This document shows, one piece after another, positions 12,350 through 14,632 of a stretch of 14,632 nt of DNA; position 1 is the stretch's first letter; each line of letters starts with the position of its first letter. The translations under genes were made by a program, and so were the position numbers. Under the pieces are notes generated by a model. It had not been told where the DNA came from. It made no database searches and worked only from the letters and a program-made list of their open reading frames with translations. This stretch comes from Actinomycetes bacterium (GTDB lineage Bacteria > Actinomycetota > Actinomycetes > S36-B12 > UBA5976), in NCBI GenBank assembly GCA_021784375.1, contig JAJXSV010000033.1:1-14632 (forward strand), written 5' to 3'.

Positions 12350-14632
12350 TACGCGGCGACCTCTCCCGCGATGACTTCCGCCTGGTCCAGCACCAACTGC
12401 GTGACTGTCGGCTCCATGTCCGGCGGATACCCATATCGGAGCAGCAGGCGCTTGATCGTGGCGCGCAGCTTCGCGCGTACCGACTCCTTCACGTTCCAGT
12501 CCGTCTTCGCATCACGACGCACAATCTCCACCAGCTCGTGCGCGATCTTCTTCAACGTGTCATCGCCAAGCTCCATGACCGCGGAATCGTTCGTGCACAC
12601 CGCGTCATAGAACGCGAGCTCATCGGAGCTCAGTCCAAGCAGCGTGCCGCGCTCCCCCTCCGCCTTCAGATGCTTCGCAAGTTCCACCAACTCGGCCACC
12701 ACCTGCGCGGCGTCCAGGGTGCGGTTCTGATAGCGCAGGATCGTCGCCGTCAACATCTCCGAGAAGTCACGACCGGCCACGATGTTGCGGCGGCCCACCG
12801 ACCGGATCTCGTCACCAAGCAGTCGCTTGAGCATCTCAATCTGCAAGTTCGCGGTAGTGCTGCGCTTCACCTTGTCAACGAACGAATCATCGATGAGTGA
12901 GATGTCCGGCTTCGCCAGACCCGCTTCCTCGTAGATGTCGATGACGCCGGTGCCGGACATGGCTTCGGACACGATCTGCTGAATCGCCGTATCGAGTTCG
13001 GCATCGGTTCCACCGCCGCGACCGGTGCCCTCGATCTTCGCAATCTGGCCGCGCACCGCCTCGAAGAAGGCGACGTCATCGCGGATCGCCAGCGCCTTGT
13101 CCGACGGCACACACATCGCATACAGGGCGACCAGGCGACGCGTGCGATCCATGAACCGGCACTTGATGCAGGGCAGATCCTTGCTGCACGCCTTCGTGCC
13201 CTCGCCTGGGTGCTGCGCCAACAGGTACTCGACGGTTTGTGTGAGCGTGTGCAGGAACGCCTTCGGGCCGCCCACCGCGAGACGCTTGCGCCAGTCGAAC
13301 TGGTTGAGGATGTTGCACACGATCTCGTGCGCCTCCACCATGCCTGGGATGGCCTTCTCGCGAATGTCCTGCCCGAAATCCGAGCCCGCACGGTCACGTG
13401 ACGTGTAGTCGGCGAGCGCATGCTTCAGGTCGTCGGCGATGCCCAGGTAGTCGACGACCAGGCCGGACGGCTTGTCCTTGAAGGTGCGGTTCACGCGGGC
13501 GATCGCCTGCATAAGCGGCGCACCGGACATGGGCTTGTCCACATACATGGTGTGCATGGCCGGTGAATCGAAACCCGTCAGCCACATGTCGCGCACGATC
13601 ACCAGTTCGAGTGCGTCGTCCGGATCCTTGGCCCGCGACTTCAACGCCCGCAGCGCTTCCTTGCCGCGAATGTGCGGCTGCAGCAACTCATCGTCAGTCG
13701 CGGAACCGGTGATGACAACCTTCAACCTGCCAGTCTTGTCGTCATCAGTGATCCAGTCGGGGCGGAGTTCCCCGATGGCCTTGTACAACTCGGCGGCGAT
13801 ACGCCGCGACATGGTGACAATCATTGCCTTACCGGCGAGCACTTCACGACGCGCTTCCCAGTGGGTGACGATGTCGGTGGCGAGTTCGTGGATGCGCTTG
13901 TCCGAACCGACGATGGCCTCTACCTTCGCCCAGCGCGTCTTCAAGCGTTCCTTCGCATCTTCCTCACTACCGGAGGTGGCTTCCGCGAACGCATCATCAA
14001 GATCAGCAAGCGCTTCCTTTGGCAGTTCCACCTTGGCCAGCCGCGGCTCGTACAGGACCTTCACCGTCGCGCCGTCAGCGACCGCTTGTGTGAGGTCGTA
14101 CACGTCGATGTAGTCGCCGAACACCTGCTTGGTGGATTTGTCTTTGCCCTCGATCGGAGTGCCGGTGAACCCGATGTAGGTGGCGTTCGGCAGACCGTCG
14201 CGCAGGTGACGGGCGAAGCCGTCGATGAAGTCATAGTTGGAGCGGTGCGCCTCATCGACCATGACGACGATGTTGTGGCGCTGGGAAAGCGTCGGGAAGC
14301 TCGTGCCCGCTTCCTTCTCCGCTTTCGACAGGCCGAACTTCTGAATGGTGGAAAAGATGATGCCACCGGACTCTCGGCCCTGCAGTATCTCCTTCAAGTG
14401 TTCGCGCGTCTCGGCCTGCACCGGCGACTCGGGCAGCGGTGCACCGGCACGAGCTGCGGCGAACGTGTCATCGAACAGTTGATCGTCGAGGTCGTTGCGG
14501 TCGGTCAGCACCACGATGGTCGGGTTCTCCATCGCGGGGTGACGCATCACCGCGCCCGCGTACCAGGCCATCTCGAGGCTCTTGCCAGAGCCTTGCGTAT
14601 GCCACACGACGCCGGCACGGCCGTCTTCTTCG
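12349..14632 (-). CDS. hsdR: Second type I restriction enzyme R subunit, partial (5' end beyond window)
   Basis: The open frame runs from the right edge to the TAG at 12349, 761 codons being visible. It begins just before Walker A ([11 protein letters not shown]) and shows the DEAH box at 14245-14256, the motif III TGTP and the late helicase segment [10 protein letters not shown]. The C-terminal helical domain is complete. The nuclease domain lies off the window. It differs strongly from the hsdR at 1-1838 (for example HTQGSGKS against HYQGTGKS), so the locus has two separate type I enzymes. The matching hsdM and hsdS are not seen; they would lie to the right if the usual M-S-R order holds. 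An unusual cysteine cluster, [11 protein letters not shown], sits in the region between helicase and helical domain. The next gene starts on the last base of the stop codon, so the PIN gene belongs to this operon. Confidence 0.95.
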   Translation of the reverse strand, partial: EEDGRAGVVWHTQGSGKSLEMAWYAGAVMRHPAMENPTIVVLTDRNDLDDQLFDDTFAAARAGAPLPESPVQAETREHLKEILQGRESGGIIFSTIQKFGLSKAEKEAGTSFPTLSQRHNIVVMVDEAHRSNYDFIDGFARHLRDGLPNATYIGFTGTPIEGKDKSTKQVFGDYIDVYDLTQAVADGATVKVLYEPRLAKVELPKEALADLDDAFAEATSGSEEDAKERLKTRWAKVEAIVGSDKRIHELATDIVTHWEARREVLAGKAMIVTMSRRIAAELYKAIGELRPDWITDDDKTGRLKVVITGSATDDELLQPHIRGKEALRALKSRAKDPDDALELVIVRDMWLTGFDSPAMHTMYVDKPMSGAPLMQAIARVNRTFKDKPSGLVVDYLGIADDLKHALADYTSRDRAGSDFGQDIREKAIPGMVEAHEIVCNILNQFDWRKRLAVGGPKAFLHTLTQTVEYLLAQHPGEGTKACSKDLPCIKCRFMDRTRRLVALYAMCVPSDKALAIRDDVAFFEAVRGQIAKIEGTGRGGGTDAELDTAIQQIVSEAMSGTGVIDIYEEAGLAKPDISLIDDSFVDKVKRSTTANLQIEMLKRLLGDEIRSVGRRNIVAGRDFSEMLTATILRYQNRTLDAAQVVAELVELAKHLKAEGERGTLLGLSSDELAFYDAVCTNDSAVMELGDDTLKKIAHELVEIVRRDAKTDWNVKESVRAKLRATIKRLLLRYGYPPDMEPTVTQLVLDQAEVIAGEVAA

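Noticed and set aside
1..14632. CRISPR array, tRNA or rRNA genes
   Set aside because: I saw no regularly spaced identical repeats and no tRNA-like cloverleaf or rRNA sequence in either strand.

Overview
The window is high-GC DNA with tightly coupled genes, several GTG starts and families common in high-GC Gram-positives (an HTH-nucleotidyltransferase protein, an XRE/ImmA protein and a PIN protein). An actinobacterium is the best guess, but I cannot place it more precisely. It reads as a defence island. Apart from one block, the genes lie on the minus strand and are read from high to low coordinates.

Left part (1-5711, minus strand): a type I restriction-modification operon, hsdM (4523-3015), hsdS (3022-1841) and hsdR (1838 to beyond position 1), with overlaps or tiny gaps between genes. 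Upstream of hsdM lies a fused HTH-nucleotidyltransferase gene (5444-4818) with a short ORF coupled to its stop (4821-4585). That ORF looks like a broken HEPN-type partner. Two imperfect 43-44 bp direct repeats (4635-4678 and 5632-5674) bracket this module. Further upstream are two coupled genes of unknown function, 42 and 127 codons long (6217-6089 and 6092-5709).

Middle part (about 6218-10300, plus strand): a likely mobile element whose three genes overlap end to start. The first is a 595-codon ORF whose C-terminal half has a tyrosine-recombinase-like fold with most catalytic residues replaced. The second is a 601-aa DDE transposase-like protein (D164, D329, E512). The third is a 79-aa protein of unknown function. 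A perfect 14-bp-stem hairpin (10192-10223) closes the operon. No convincing terminal inverted repeats or target duplication were found, so the element boundaries are approximate.

Right part (10411-14632, minus strand): the 3' portion of a second, different type I hsdR (14632-12349), joined by a 1-nt stop/start overlap to a PIN-domain gene (12349-11669). After a 67-nt gap comes an XRE-HTH/ImmA-type metalloprotease gene (11601-10411). The gap holds a perfect 15-bp palindrome inside a plausible promoter placed for a leaderless GTG start. This looks like a regulated nuclease/protease module riding at the end of an RM operon.

The most unusual items are the recombinase-like/DDE/small-protein operon with its apparently inactive recombinase domain, the RM-PIN-ImmA linkage, and the repeat-bracketed nucleotidyltransferase module with a truncated partner.
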